Notes under the pieces: model-generated | Database searches by the model: none | What the model saw: the letters and a program-made list of their open reading frames with translations, nothing else | Told to the model about the DNA's origin: nothing | Assembly: GCA_001313365.1 (NCBI GenBank) | Contig: BBFS01000048.1 | Location: 1-33,659 of the forward strand | Length of the DNA stretch: 33,659 nt | From: Paenarthrobacter nitroguajacolicus JCM 14115 | GTDB lineage: Bacteria; Actinomycetota; Actinomycetes; Actinomycetales; Micrococcaceae | Reading direction: 5' to 3' | Part shown: piece by piece, positions 20,180 to 30,818 of the stretch | Numbering within the stretch: position 1 is the stretch's first letter | How the letters are laid out: each line of letters starts with the position of its first letter | Position numbers and translations under genes: made by a program

Positions 20180-21298
20180 ACTGGAGCCAGAACCCAGCAG
20201 TAGACACGCTCATAGTAGGAGGTGGACAGGCAGGCTTGGCGATTGGATATTGGCTGGCACAAGAAGGCAGCAGCTTCCTGATAGTGGATGAAAATGCCAG
20301 GACGGGAGACTCTTGGCGACAGCGATGGGATTCCCTGCGGCTGTTCACTCCCGGCAAGTACGACGGCCTTCCCGGGGGGGCGCCGTTCCCCGGCGACAGG
20401 TTGAGTTTCCCCACCAAGGATGAGCTGGCTGACTACCTTGAGGACTACAAGCGTCGCTTCGACCTGCCGATCGTACACAATGTGCGTGTCGACGGCCTTG
20501 TGAGCGACGGGGGGATGGATTCCAAGTCACCTCGGGGGGGCAGCGATCATGGCATGCCAGGAACGTGGTTATTGCCACGGGGGGGGATACCGCGTGCCCA
20601 AGACCCCGGCCTTCGCCGGGGGGGAGCTGTCGGCGGACATACTCCAACTCCATTCCCAGGACTACAAGAATCCTTCCCAGCTCCAGCCCGGCCCTGTCCT
20701 GGTGGTGGGACTGGGGGGGAACTCAGGGGGGGCGGAGATTGCCCTGGAGGTCAGCGGGAGCCATCCGACCGCTGTGGCGGGAGCCCCCGGTGGCGAGCTC
20801 CCCGTGCGCCACGGACGTGCAGCAGCGCGCTTCGTGCTTCCGGTCATTCGTTTCGTGGGCCTGCACGTGCTCACACTCGACACCCCTGTTGGCCGCAAGG
20901 TTGCTCCAAAGTTCATGCAGAAGGCTGCGCCGCTGATCCGGACCAGGACCAAGGAACTGCGCGCTGCAGGTGTTGAATTGCTGCCCAGGGTCACCGGTGT
21001 CCGGGACGGGTATCCGGAAGTTGGCGGAGACATCCAAACTGTCAAACCTGCCAACGTTATCTGGTGCACTGGTTACCGGGACGACTACTCGTGGGTCCGG
21101 GTGCGTGGTGGACGGGGGGGCCGGCAGGCTGCTGCAAAAGCGGGGGGGAGTGGTGGCCGATGTTCCAGGTGTGTTCTTCATCGGCCAGGAATTCCTGTTC
21201 GCTGCGGCTTCGGCGACCTTCCGGGTGTCGGACGGGACGCGCGCTACCTTGCCCGTCGGGTGGCAGCACCGCGGTCCAGCGGACTGGTGAACGTGTAA
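20176..21298 (+). CDS. Flavin-containing monooxygenase / CzcO-like FAD-NAD(P) oxidoreductase (frame-broken)
   Basis: Class B flavoprotein monooxygenase-like protein of about 365 residues. The FAD site is TLIVGGGQAGLAIGYWLA; next come GDSWRQRWDSLRLFTP, VVIATGGYRVPKTP, the second Rossmann motif VLVVGLGGNSGGAEIAL (family GxGNSGAE; two Gly are run artefacts), and WCTGYRDDYSW. Restoring the frame near the end gives GVGRDARYLARRV, typical of the family, with the stop at 21296-21298. Breaks lie near 20510-20530, 20580, 20620 and 21110-21150, all at G runs. The start overlaps the PQ-loop gene stop (ATGA), so the two are translationally coupled. The substrate is unknown. Confidence 0.85.
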
Positions 21299-21353
21299 TG
21301 GGTCACGTTAGTGAGGAGCGTGGCCGGCGGCAGAGTTGACGAGGGCAGGGAGT

Positions 21354-21412
21354 ATCAGCACAGGTCACGCACAGGTTCGGGTGGCACAATGTATGGCTGG
21401 ACCTGTGCTGAT
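21354..21412. promoter_or_regulatory. 13-bp perfect inverted repeat upstream of acyltransferase pair
   Basis: ATCAGCACAGGTC (21354-21366) is exactly repeated inverted as GACCTGTGCTGAT (21400-21412) with a 33-nt loop. The left side carries a second GCACAGGT at 21369. No U tract follows, so an operator (or RNA structure) is likelier than a terminator. The GCACAGG core recurs upstream of guaB. Confidence 0.5.
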
Positions 21413-21514
21413 GGGGCTTCGGATGGCGGCCAGGGACACCCTTCCACATCGGTTGCGCGACTGAAACCGCGTAATATTGATGCTTTGTGCCAGAGCTTTG
21501 AGGAACTGCCTAAC

Positions 21515-23592
21515 GTGACGACGCCAACGATTCCAGCCCCCTGCCCACCACGGTAAGCGGGCTGCCGGACCCGTTGCAAAGTCTAAGTTCCGCCCCCGAA
21601 ATCCAGGGCCTTCGATCCCTCGCAGTCCTGATGGTGGTCAGCTACCACATCTGGATCGGCAGGGTCTCCGGAGGCGTTGATGTCTTCCTCCTCATCTCAG
21701 CGTTCCTCATGACCCTCCAGTTCACGGGACGTTACAAACAGGGCCGCCCCATGGACCTTGTGCGCCACTGGCTGCACCTGTTCAGGCGGCTGCTGCCCGC
21801 CGTCGTCGTTGTTCTGGTGGGCACTCTCGCAGCAACCTTCGTTTTCCTGCCAGCCACGCGTTGGGTTGAAATTGTCCAGCAAACCTGGGCTTCGCTGTTT
21901 TACTTTGAGAACCGGCTGCTGCAGGACCTGGCGGTTGATTACTATGCCACCGACCACAGCATGGCGAGCCCCGTTCAGCACTTCTGGTCCTTGTCCATCC
22001 AGGGCCAGGTATTCATTTTGTGGCCCATCATCTTTGCGACGGTTGCGCTGGTGTGCCGCCGCTTTGCCCTCCGCTACCGCGCCACTCTGGTGTATGTTTT
22101 CGCCATCATTTTCCTGGTCTCGTTCATCTACTCCATCATCTTCACAGCCAACAATCAGGCCGTGGCATACTTCGATACCTTTGCCCGTTTGTGGGAGTTC
22201 GCCTTGGGCACGCTGGTGGCGTTGGTGCTACCGGGCCTGGACTTCTCCCAACCCGTCCGTGTGATCCTGGGATGGGTGGGGGGGGTGGCAGCGATGCTCA
22301 CTTGCGGAATCCTGTTGCAGGTACAGACTGCGTTCCCGGGATTCGTCGCCTTGTGGCCTACGCTGGCCGCGGTCGCGGTGATCGCAGCCGGTCAGACCGG
22401 GAGCCGTTTCGGGGGGGTGGACCGGATCCTGAGTTCCAAATTCCTGGTCCGGCTCGGTGACAACTCCTACGCCCTATACCTCTGGCACTGGCCCATCCTG
22501 GTAATTGCCCTGGCCTGGAGCGGCAAGGGTCAGGCCGGTTGGCTTTCCGGCACGGCCATCATTGCGCTGTCACTCGTTTTGGCCTTCCTGACCACCAAGT
22601 TCGTGGAGAAGCCGTTCCGGGAATGGAAATGGCCCGAGATGAAGCGCCGCCGCTCGGTCATCGCAATCGCGACGTGCCTGGCAGTCGTTTCCGCACCCCT
22701 GCTCGCTTTCCAGTACAAGCTGGACTTGGACCAGCAAGCTGCAGAGGCGCGAATGGTCTTCGACAATCCCGGGGGGGCAAAGGCACTCCTGCCAACGTAC
22801 GTGAATGAAGCGGCTCCAAATGCGCTCACTCAGCCCACCGCGGAAAGGATCGGGCGTGACTGGGCCCAACTGCCCGAGGGGTGCTCCGGAGACACGAAAC
22901 CCGAGTCGCAGTTGCTGCAGGACAACTGCCGGCAGAACGGTGTGGGTTCCGACGCCACCAAGACAGTCCTGGTGGTAGGCAACTCGCACTCCCAGCAGTG
23001 GCTTGCCGCCATGGAAGTATTGGCGGAGCAGCATCATTGGCGCCTCTACTCGCTGCTGTACGGGGGGGCGTGTCCCTTCATGACTGAAGACCCCGAGTCG
23101 GAGCCTGGCTGTAACGAGTTCAACAGTGAAGTGCGCAGCCACATCCGGGACCATACGCCGGATGCCATCTTCATGGTGGGCACAGCGGCTGTGTCGTCCT
23201 TGCCTGACGAAAGACTCACCCACGGCTTTGAGGACCTCGTTCCCGAGGTCACGGCACTGGGCATCCAAATGGTGGCAGTGCGGGATAACCCAAGGTTCAC
23301 TTACAGCCTGACGGACTGCGCCCTCGCCAAAGGGGTGGACAGCCCTGATTGCCGTCCGCTGAAGTCGGACGTCCTGGCCGAACCCAGTCCTTTTGACGCC
23401 GTGGCGGGTAAATACCAGGACCTGATCCTGCTGGATATGACCGACCTTGTGTGCCTGGGGATCTACTGCCCGCCCATCATCGGTAACACCTTCGTGTACC
23501 TGGATGACAACCACCTGACCAAAACGTACGTCAAGAGCATGTCGGGCATGCTCGATGAAAGGTGGTTTGCCGCGACAGGTTGGCAACGATGA
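21515..23592 (+). CDS. Acyltransferase-3 / SGNH fusion protein, copy 1
   Basis: Integral-membrane O-acyltransferase (OafA-like) fused to an extracytoplasmic SGNH-like domain, likely acetylating a cell-envelope polymer. The frame is open from 21574 (TTG); a GTG at 21515 with GAGGA upstream gives VTTPTIPAP, then PTTVSGLPDPLQSL, if one run near 21536 is corrected, and this is the likelier start. EIQGLRSLAVLMVVSYHIW and GGVDVFLLISAFLM open the AT3 domain. About ten helices follow, with HFWSLSIQGQVFILWP and GDNSYALYLWHWPIL. SGNH block I reads LVVGNSHSQQW (Asn where GDSH is usual, Ser kept); the catalytic Asp/His are in YLDDNHLTKTYV. Its stop overlaps the start of the paralogue (ATGA). Confidence 0.9.
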
Positions 23593-25675
23593 TGGACACA
23601 CGCGCAAGAACGGCTGCCCCCCCGCCAAGCAAGGAATCCACGACGTCGAAACCCGGCTTCCGCCCGGAAGTCCAGGGCCTGCGTGCCCTGGCAGTGCTCA
23701 TGGTCGCGGCCTACCATATCTGGCTCGGCAAGGTCTCGGGCGGCGTGGACGTTTTCCTGCTGATCTCGGCTTTCCTGCTGACGCTGTCCTTCACGCGCAA
23801 GCTCGAAAGTCATAAGCCATTACGACTCCTGCGGCATTGGCTGCACGTGTTCAAGCGGTTGCTGCCCGCCGTCGTCGTTGTCTTGCTGGCCGCCCTGGCA
23901 GGCACCTGGCACTCATACCGCAGAGCCGGTGGCCCGATATCCTCACCGAGGCCTGGGCATCCCTCATGTACCGGCAAAACTGGCAGTTGGCCGCTTTCGC
24001 GGTGGACTACTACGCCCAGCAGCACGTTCACGCCAGCCCCCCCTGCAACACTTTTGGTCGCTATCCGTGCAAGGCCAGGTGTTTATTCTGTGGCCGTTGA
24101 TCTTCGCCGGAGTCGCGTTTCTGCAACCGCAGCTGGCTAAGCTGTCTCCGCAGCGGAAGGCCGCAACCCACAGGCAGTTGCTGTTCATCGCCTTCGGCGC
24201 GGTCTTCCTGGCATCACTCGTGTTCTCCATCGAGCAGACGGCCAACAACCAAGCCCACGCTTACTTTGACACCCGTGCACGCCTATGGGAATTCGCGCTG
24301 GGTTCCCTTCTCGCCCTGGCGATCCCATACCTGAAACCGGGACGCCGGTTCCGTGTTTTCCTGGGATGGGCAGGTATTGCAGCGATGCTCGCCTGCGGGC
24401 TGATGCTCACGGTGGACCGCTCCTTCCCTGGATTCGTAGCCCTTTGGCCCACCCTTGCGGCTGCAGCAGTCATCATCGCGGGTCAGAGCGGTAGCCCCTT
24501 CGGTGCCGACCGTCTCCTGGGCTCACGCCCACTGGTCATGGTGGGTGACAACTCGTACGCCCTGTACCTGTGGCACTGGCCGGTTTTGGTGTTCTTCCTC
24601 CTGGCCACCGGCACTACCGCGCCCAGCCTCCTCCAAGGCCTGGGAATCATGACGGTTTCCATGCTGTTGGCGGTAGCCACCACAAGGTATGTGGAAGTTC
24701 CCCTGCGCCGCTGGAAGTGGCCGGACGTGCGGTCCTGGCGGGCCGCCGTCGTGATTGCCACGTGCGGTGCGCTGTTGGCGTTGCCGGTCACGGTGTGGCA
24801 AAGCGCCATCACCGCTGAAGCTGCAGCGATTGCGGATCAGCCCCACGAACTGACGCCGGGTGCTGCCGCGTTGTCCCCCGGAGTACGCCGGTGAGCCGAG
24901 CGAAGAAGCCCTCATCATCCCCGCGCCCGCAGCCATGAAGGACGAGTGGGCAAACGTCGACGGCAAGTGCACCGGCGACAACGTACCCAGCGATCCGTTG
25001 CTGCAGGACTGCCTGCAAAATGAGGAACCGGCGGTGGTCACCAAGAGGATCGTGGTGCTCGGTGATTCCCATTCCCAGCAGTACACGGCTGCTCTTGGCC
25101 CGATTGCCAAAAAGCACGGCTGGGAAGTGGTGACGCTGCTTAAAGGTGGCTGCCGGTTCGGTGCCCAGTCGCCGGAGCGCCCCGATTTCTGCAACGAGTT
25201 CAACAAGGCAAGTTCCGCCTACGTGATGGAGCACAAGCCCGACGCAGTTTTCACCGTGGCATCCAAGACGCACGTCGATGCTCCCTTTGAAACCGAAGTG
25301 CCGGATACCTCGAAGGCATCAAGCCGTTCACGGACCTGGGAATCGATGTGGTGGGTGTCCGGGACAACCCGCGGTTCAGCTTCAATATGCCCGAGTGCGT
25401 GCAGAAGAAGGGCAAGGATTCGCCCGACTGCAATGTGCCCCTTGAAGAGTCCTTGGCGGCGTCATCACCTTTGGACGACTATGTAGGCAAGGTGGAGCGG
25501 CTCTACCTGATGGATATGAGCGACTTCATCTGCGAGCAAGGGACCTGTCCCGCGGTGGTTGGTAACGTCTACGTGTATAAGGATGACAACCACCTCACCA
25601 AGACCTATGTTCAAACCATGATCCCCCATGTTTGAACAGCGGCTGCTGGCCGCTACCGGTTGGTCCGCAAGCTAG
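23589..25675 (+). CDS. Acyltransferase-3 / SGNH fusion protein, copy 2 (frame-broken)
   Basis: Paralogue of the preceding gene with the same architecture: GFRPEVQGLRALAVLMVAAY, GGVDVFLLISAFLL, HFWSLSVQGQVFILWPL, GDNSYALYLWHWPVLV, then SGNH block I IVVLGDSHSQQYTAA and the catalytic Asp/His in YKDDNHLTKTYV. Breaks occur near 23925, 24038, 24885, 25310 and 25623. Correcting the last (CCCCC to CCCC) extends the protein to LLAATGWSAS and a TAG at 25673-25675, matching the end of copy 1 (AATGWQR). The start ATG overlaps the copy 1 stop, so the two are made together. Both copies have QGQ where most AT3 proteins have an acidic EEQ-like motif. Confidence 0.9.
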
Positions 25676-25778
25676 GTTCCGCGCTCGCCGGCGGTTTCAA
25701 ACGTACGACGACGGCCTGCCGCCAGTGCTGTTGCTCACAGTCAGGCGTCGCGGAATATGGCGATCGGCGCGGAGGTTC

Positions 25779-25784
25779 TAGTAT
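25779..25784 (+). promoter_or_regulatory. Possible guaB -10 box
   Basis: TAGTAT in the guaB upstream region would place the start near 25791 and give a leader of about 135 nt containing the 15-bp repeats and a hairpin. No good -35 hexamer is seen, so this is tentative. Confidence 0.3.
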
Positions 25785-25796
25785 TTATCCAATACC

Positions 25797-25841
25797 TTCT
25801 GCACAGGTAACTTTTGCACAGGTACTCTCTGCACAGGCCAG
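25797..25841 (+). repeat. Three tandem 15-bp repeats in the guaB upstream region
   Basis: TTCTGCACAGGTAAC, TTTTGCACAGGTACT and CTCTGCACAGGCCAG follow one another without gaps; the core TGCACAGG is identical in all three. Exact 15-bp phasing suggests a repeated protein-binding site (about one and a half helical turns) or an RNA element. Confidence 0.8.
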
Positions 25842-25860
25842 TCCCGTAATGACGGGCTGG
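25838..25860 (+). promoter_or_regulatory. Hairpin in guaB leader
   Basis: CCAG-T-CCCGT, AATG loop, ACGGG-CTGG: a 9-bp stem with one bulged T immediately after (overlapping) the third 15-bp repeat. There is no U tract. It may act in the leader RNA together with the repeats; no known riboswitch class was recognised. Confidence 0.4.
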
Positions 25861-25924
25861 TCATCAGTTGCAACCCCCCCTACCAGTTAAGCCCCCCCGG
25901 AACCCAGGTAAGAGGCGCACACTC

Positions 25925-27447
<1,523 letters not shown>

Positions 27448-27461
27448 TCACCCATCTGCCC

Positions 27462-27511
27462 AACAGCTGTTCCCCCCCGTGGAAGTTTCCACGGGGGGGA
27501 ACAGCTGTTTA
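27462..27511. terminator. guaB intrinsic terminator
   Basis: A very long inverted repeat: AACAGCTGTT, seven C and GTGGAA (27462-27484) pair with TTCCAC, seven G and AACAGCTGTT (27487-27509), with about 22 paired bases and a tiny loop, followed by TTTAA. Both arms carry 7-base runs. Confidence 0.8.
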
Positions 27512-27514
27512 ACA

Positions 27515-27537
27515 GGACGCGACATAAATGTCGGTCC
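27515..27537. promoter_or_regulatory. Candidate operator upstream of ABC transporter
   Basis: GGAC-g-CGACAT, AA, ATGTCG-GTCC: ten-base arms around an AA centre, perfect apart from one extra G in the left arm. It covers the expected -35 zone of the ABC gene (predicted -10 TAGGCT at 27545-27550). A two-base loop makes an RNA hairpin unlikely, so a dimeric repressor site is favoured. No cognate regulator is adjacent. Confidence 0.5.
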
Positions 27538-27556
27538 CGAAGAATAGGCTGGGCAC

Positions 27557-29459
27557 ATGTCAGAAAAGCCCGCACAATCGCGGCACCCGGAGTCGGTCCG
27601 GTTGAACTCGGTCCCACCGGGGGGGGCGCCGCCCCGCAAGCTCGCCTTGCGGCCATACGCGCGCGCCGTCGGGCAGGTCCTCAAGGTGAGCTTCAAAGCT
27701 TCACCCGGCGCAGTCATCATGAAGGTGGCAGGGTCCCTGATTTCGGCCACTCTGCCGCTGGTCACCACGTATTTCGCCGCACTGACCACCACAGCACTGG
27801 CGGCCGGTTACGCGGGAGACCCCCGACGCCGGTCCCCGGGCCATTCTGTACGTCATCATTACCGCAGCGCTGGGATTGTTCTGGGGGCGCCTTCAGCAGC
27901 GTTGACCGCTACATCCAGCAGTTGATGAGCTTCAAGGTGGGCGCATCGTGGGCGACATGATGTACCAGCGCTTCCTCGCACTGGAATTCTGGCGCTATGA
28001 CGACAAAGAAACGGTGGATCTTTACGACCGCGCCAAGCGGTTCTCCGATTCGTATGCCCGCGTCCTGGACCGGATAGCCGCCATCTTCACACAGTTCGTT
28101 TCCGTGGTCCTGGCTATCGGTGCTTTGCTCCTGGTCAGCTGGTGGATCGCAGTCATCGTACTGGTGGCCATCGTGCCCAGCGTCTACCTGCAGTTCAAAC
28201 TGTCCCGCGAACAGATCGCGCACTGGAATACGCAGGTGGATTCGAGGCGGCAACGCCGCATGATCGAACAAAACCTGCTCCGGCCCCAACACATTGCCGA
28301 GATGCGGCTGTACGGGATCGTCGGATACCTCATGGATCTGCGATCGAGGCTGCGGGATGCTGACGAACGCAGCGCCTGGACTTCCAAAAGCGGTACATTC
28401 CCAAGCAGCTTGCCGCCGATTCCCTGCAGTACGGGGGGGCCGAGGTTGTGTCCCTGATCTGGGTTGTTGGCCAGATCATCGCCAGGGCGCAGCCAGTTGG
28501 ACAGTTCCTGTACGTGCAGCAGATTGTGAGCCGCGCGCTGTCTACCGCCAACAGCCTTGTCTCTTCGCTGAGCTCCATTGACGAGGACCTCGCCAACCTC
28601 AAGGACTATGAGCTTTTCATGGCCCTCCCTATCCCAAGCGGGAAAGAAAAGCCGCTGTCGTCGTCGCCCGCAACCGTGGAGCTGCGGGACATCCGGTTCA
28701 GCTACACGGGGGAGCGACATCGAGGTCATCAAGGGCATCTCCATGACCATCAGGTCAGGTCAGCACATCGCCATTGTGGGGGGGGAGAACGGTGCAGGCA
28801 AATCAACGCTGATCCGAATCCTGGCTGGACTGTACCGCCCCGACTCCGGCCAAGTGCTGCTTGACGGCGTGGACCTTGCCGGGATCGACGTCACCAGTTG
28901 GCACCGGCACCTTGCAGTGCTGAGCCAAGAGTTCCTGAAATACGAGTTCGCCACCGCGGCGGAGAACATCTATCTCGGCGACGTGGACCAGCCCCCCCGG
29001 GACGACGACCGGATCCGGCGGGCGGCCTCGGACGCCGAAGCCATGGAGTTCATCAACAAGTTGCCCAACGGCCTGGAGAACCACGTCAGCAACTGGATGG
29101 AGGACCCCCCCCGGGGACGCAAGGGAAGCGGCTGTCGGGTGGCCAATGGCAGCGCCTGGCCATGGCACGCAACTTCTACCGCGATGCCTCGTTCATGGTC
29201 ATGGACGAGCCCACTTCAGCCATCGACGCTTTGGCGGAACATCGCATTTTCACCCGGCTTTTCGCAGACCGGAGCAGCACCATCATTGCCATCAGTCATC
29301 GCCTGGCCACCATCGAGAAGGCAGATGTCGTGTACATGCTGGAGGACGGCCGCATTGCCGAGCAGGGAACCCACAAGGAACTGGTGGCATTGAGGGGGAC
29401 GCTACTTCCGGATGTTCGAATCCCAGCTCTCGGTGGATGAAACCAGCCGGAACACCTAG
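27557..29459 (+). CDS. ABC transporter, fused permease-ATPase (frame-broken)
   Basis: Half-transporter of the exporter type, about 630 residues, probably a homodimer in the membrane. The N-terminal transmembrane domain includes VAGSLISATLPLVTTYFAAL, FTQFVSVVLAIGALLLVSWW and IAVIVLVAIVPSVYLQF. The C-terminal ATPase has Walker A VGGENGAGKSTLIRILAGLY (one extra G), Q-loop VLSQEF, signature RLSGGQWQRLAMARN, Walker B SFMVMDEPTSA and the H-switch AISHRLAT. Breaks lie near 27820, 27880, 27945, 28375, 28435, 28710, 29115 and 29400. ATG 27557 has TAGGCT 6 nt upstream and no ribosome site. Substrate unknown. It sits between guaB and guaB3 but has its own promoter and operator-like palindrome. Confidence 0.9.
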
Positions 29460-29501
29460 GGGGAAAACGGGGCCTTCGTTTTGGTGGGATAAACTCGAGC
29501 A

Positions 29502-30647
29502 GTGACTTATGAGATTGAGATTGGCCGTGGCAAGCGTGGGCGTCGTGCCTACTCCCTGGATGACATCGCGATCGTCCCGAACCGCCGGACGCGTGACCCG
29601 AAGGACGTCTCTGTCTCCTGGCAGATCGACGCCTACAAGTTCGACACCCCCCGTTATTGCGGCTCCCATGGACTCCGTCATGTCCCCGGATACTGCCATC
29701 GCTTTTGGTCGCCTCGGCGGCTTGGGCGTCCTTGACCTCGAAGGTCTCTGGACGCGCTACGAGGATCCCCAGAAGGTGCTTGACGAGATCGCGGACTTGG
29801 CCGACGAGACCAACAGCCCCCCCGCCGTCACGCGTCGCATGCAGGACCTTTACCAGGCACCCATCCAGCCTGAACTCATCAGCTCCCGCTTGGCGGAGAT
29901 CCGCGCCGCAGGCGTGACTGTTGCAGGGTCCCTGACCCCCCCCAGCGCACCCAGGAGCACTACAAGACCGTGGTGGCTGCCGGCGTCGACATCTTTGTCA
30001 TCCGCGGAACCACGGTTTCGGCTGAGCACGTCTCCAAGAATCACGAGCCCCTGAACCTCAAGCAGTTCATCTATGAACTGGATGTTCCGGTGATTGTTGG
30101 CGGAGCAGCCGGCTACACGCCTGCCCTGCACCTCATGCGCACCGGCGCTGCCGGCGTCCTGGTCGGTTTCGGCGGCGGAGCCACCACCACCACGCGTCGC
30201 GCCCTCGGTATCCACTCACCCATGGCTTCAGCCATTTCCGATGTCGCTGCCGCCCGCCGCGATTACATGGATGAGTCCGGTGGACGTTACGTCCACGTCA
30301 TTGCCGACGGCGGCATGGGCAGCTCCGGAGACATCGTCAAGGCCATCGCCATGGGTGCCGACGCGTCATGCTTGGCAGTGCACTCGCTCGCGCCGAAGAG
30401 GCACCGGGCCGGGGGGGCTGGCACTGGGGTCCTGAAGCACACCACCTCGAATCTCCCCCGCGGCGATCGCGTCAACGTCGGAACGGTTGGTCCGTTGGAA
30501 GAGGTCCTCTTCGGACCCGGCCACCACACCAACGGGACGTCGAACCTTATCGGCGCCCTGCGCCGCTCCATGGCGACCACCGGCTATTCGGACCTCAAGG
30601 AGTTCCAGCGCGTCGACGTCGTGGTTTCTCCTTACGCAGGCAACTGA
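29502..30647 (+). CDS. guaB3: GuaB3 family IMP dehydrogenase-related protein (frame-broken)
   Basis: Member of the GuaB3 branch of the IMPDH/GMP reductase superfamily, common in actinobacteria and lacking CBS domains. VTYEIEIGRGKRGRRAYSLD opens it; VIAAPMDSVMSPDTAIAFG, GLGVLDLEGLWTRY, VDIFVIRGTTVSAEHVSK, VIVGGAAGYTPALHLMRTG and VHVIADGGMGSSGDIVKAIA follow. The loop equivalent to the IMPDH catalytic GPGSICTTR reads GFGGGATTTTRRALGI, so the Cys seems absent; no run error lies there. Breaks near 29650, 29945, 30365 and 30415-30460; restored text includes MLGSALARAEEAPGR. About 378 residues. GTG 29502 has TAAACT 6 nt upstream (leaderless candidate). Its role here is unproven. Confidence 0.92.
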
Positions 30648-30658
30648 AACTAGTCGCT

Positions 30659-30709
30659 GAAGGCCCGTGTTGGCTCCGATCACCTTCGGAGCCAACACGG
30701 GCCTTCTTC
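30659..30709. terminator. guaB3 intrinsic terminator
   Basis: GAAGGCCCGTGTTGGCTCCGA (30659-30679, written here as 21 bases in two halves: GAAGGCCCGT and GTTGGCTCCGA) pairs perfectly with the inverted copy at 30686-30706 (6-nt loop), followed by a T-rich tail. This is a strong intrinsic terminator. Confidence 0.92.
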
Positions 30710-30818
30710 GTTGGGGCGGTTCTTCCCATCGCGGCTGCACCCGTGCCCTGCCCAAGGAGGCGAGCAACAAGTAGGGTAGGGGGGGACTACCAGCTGTTGC
30801 GTTTGAGGAGGGGGTCCG

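Noticed and set aside
22570..23628. Long open frame antisense to acyltransferase copy 1
   Set aside because: Typical complementary-strand shadow in GC-rich DNA; the sense protein is intact with clear motifs.
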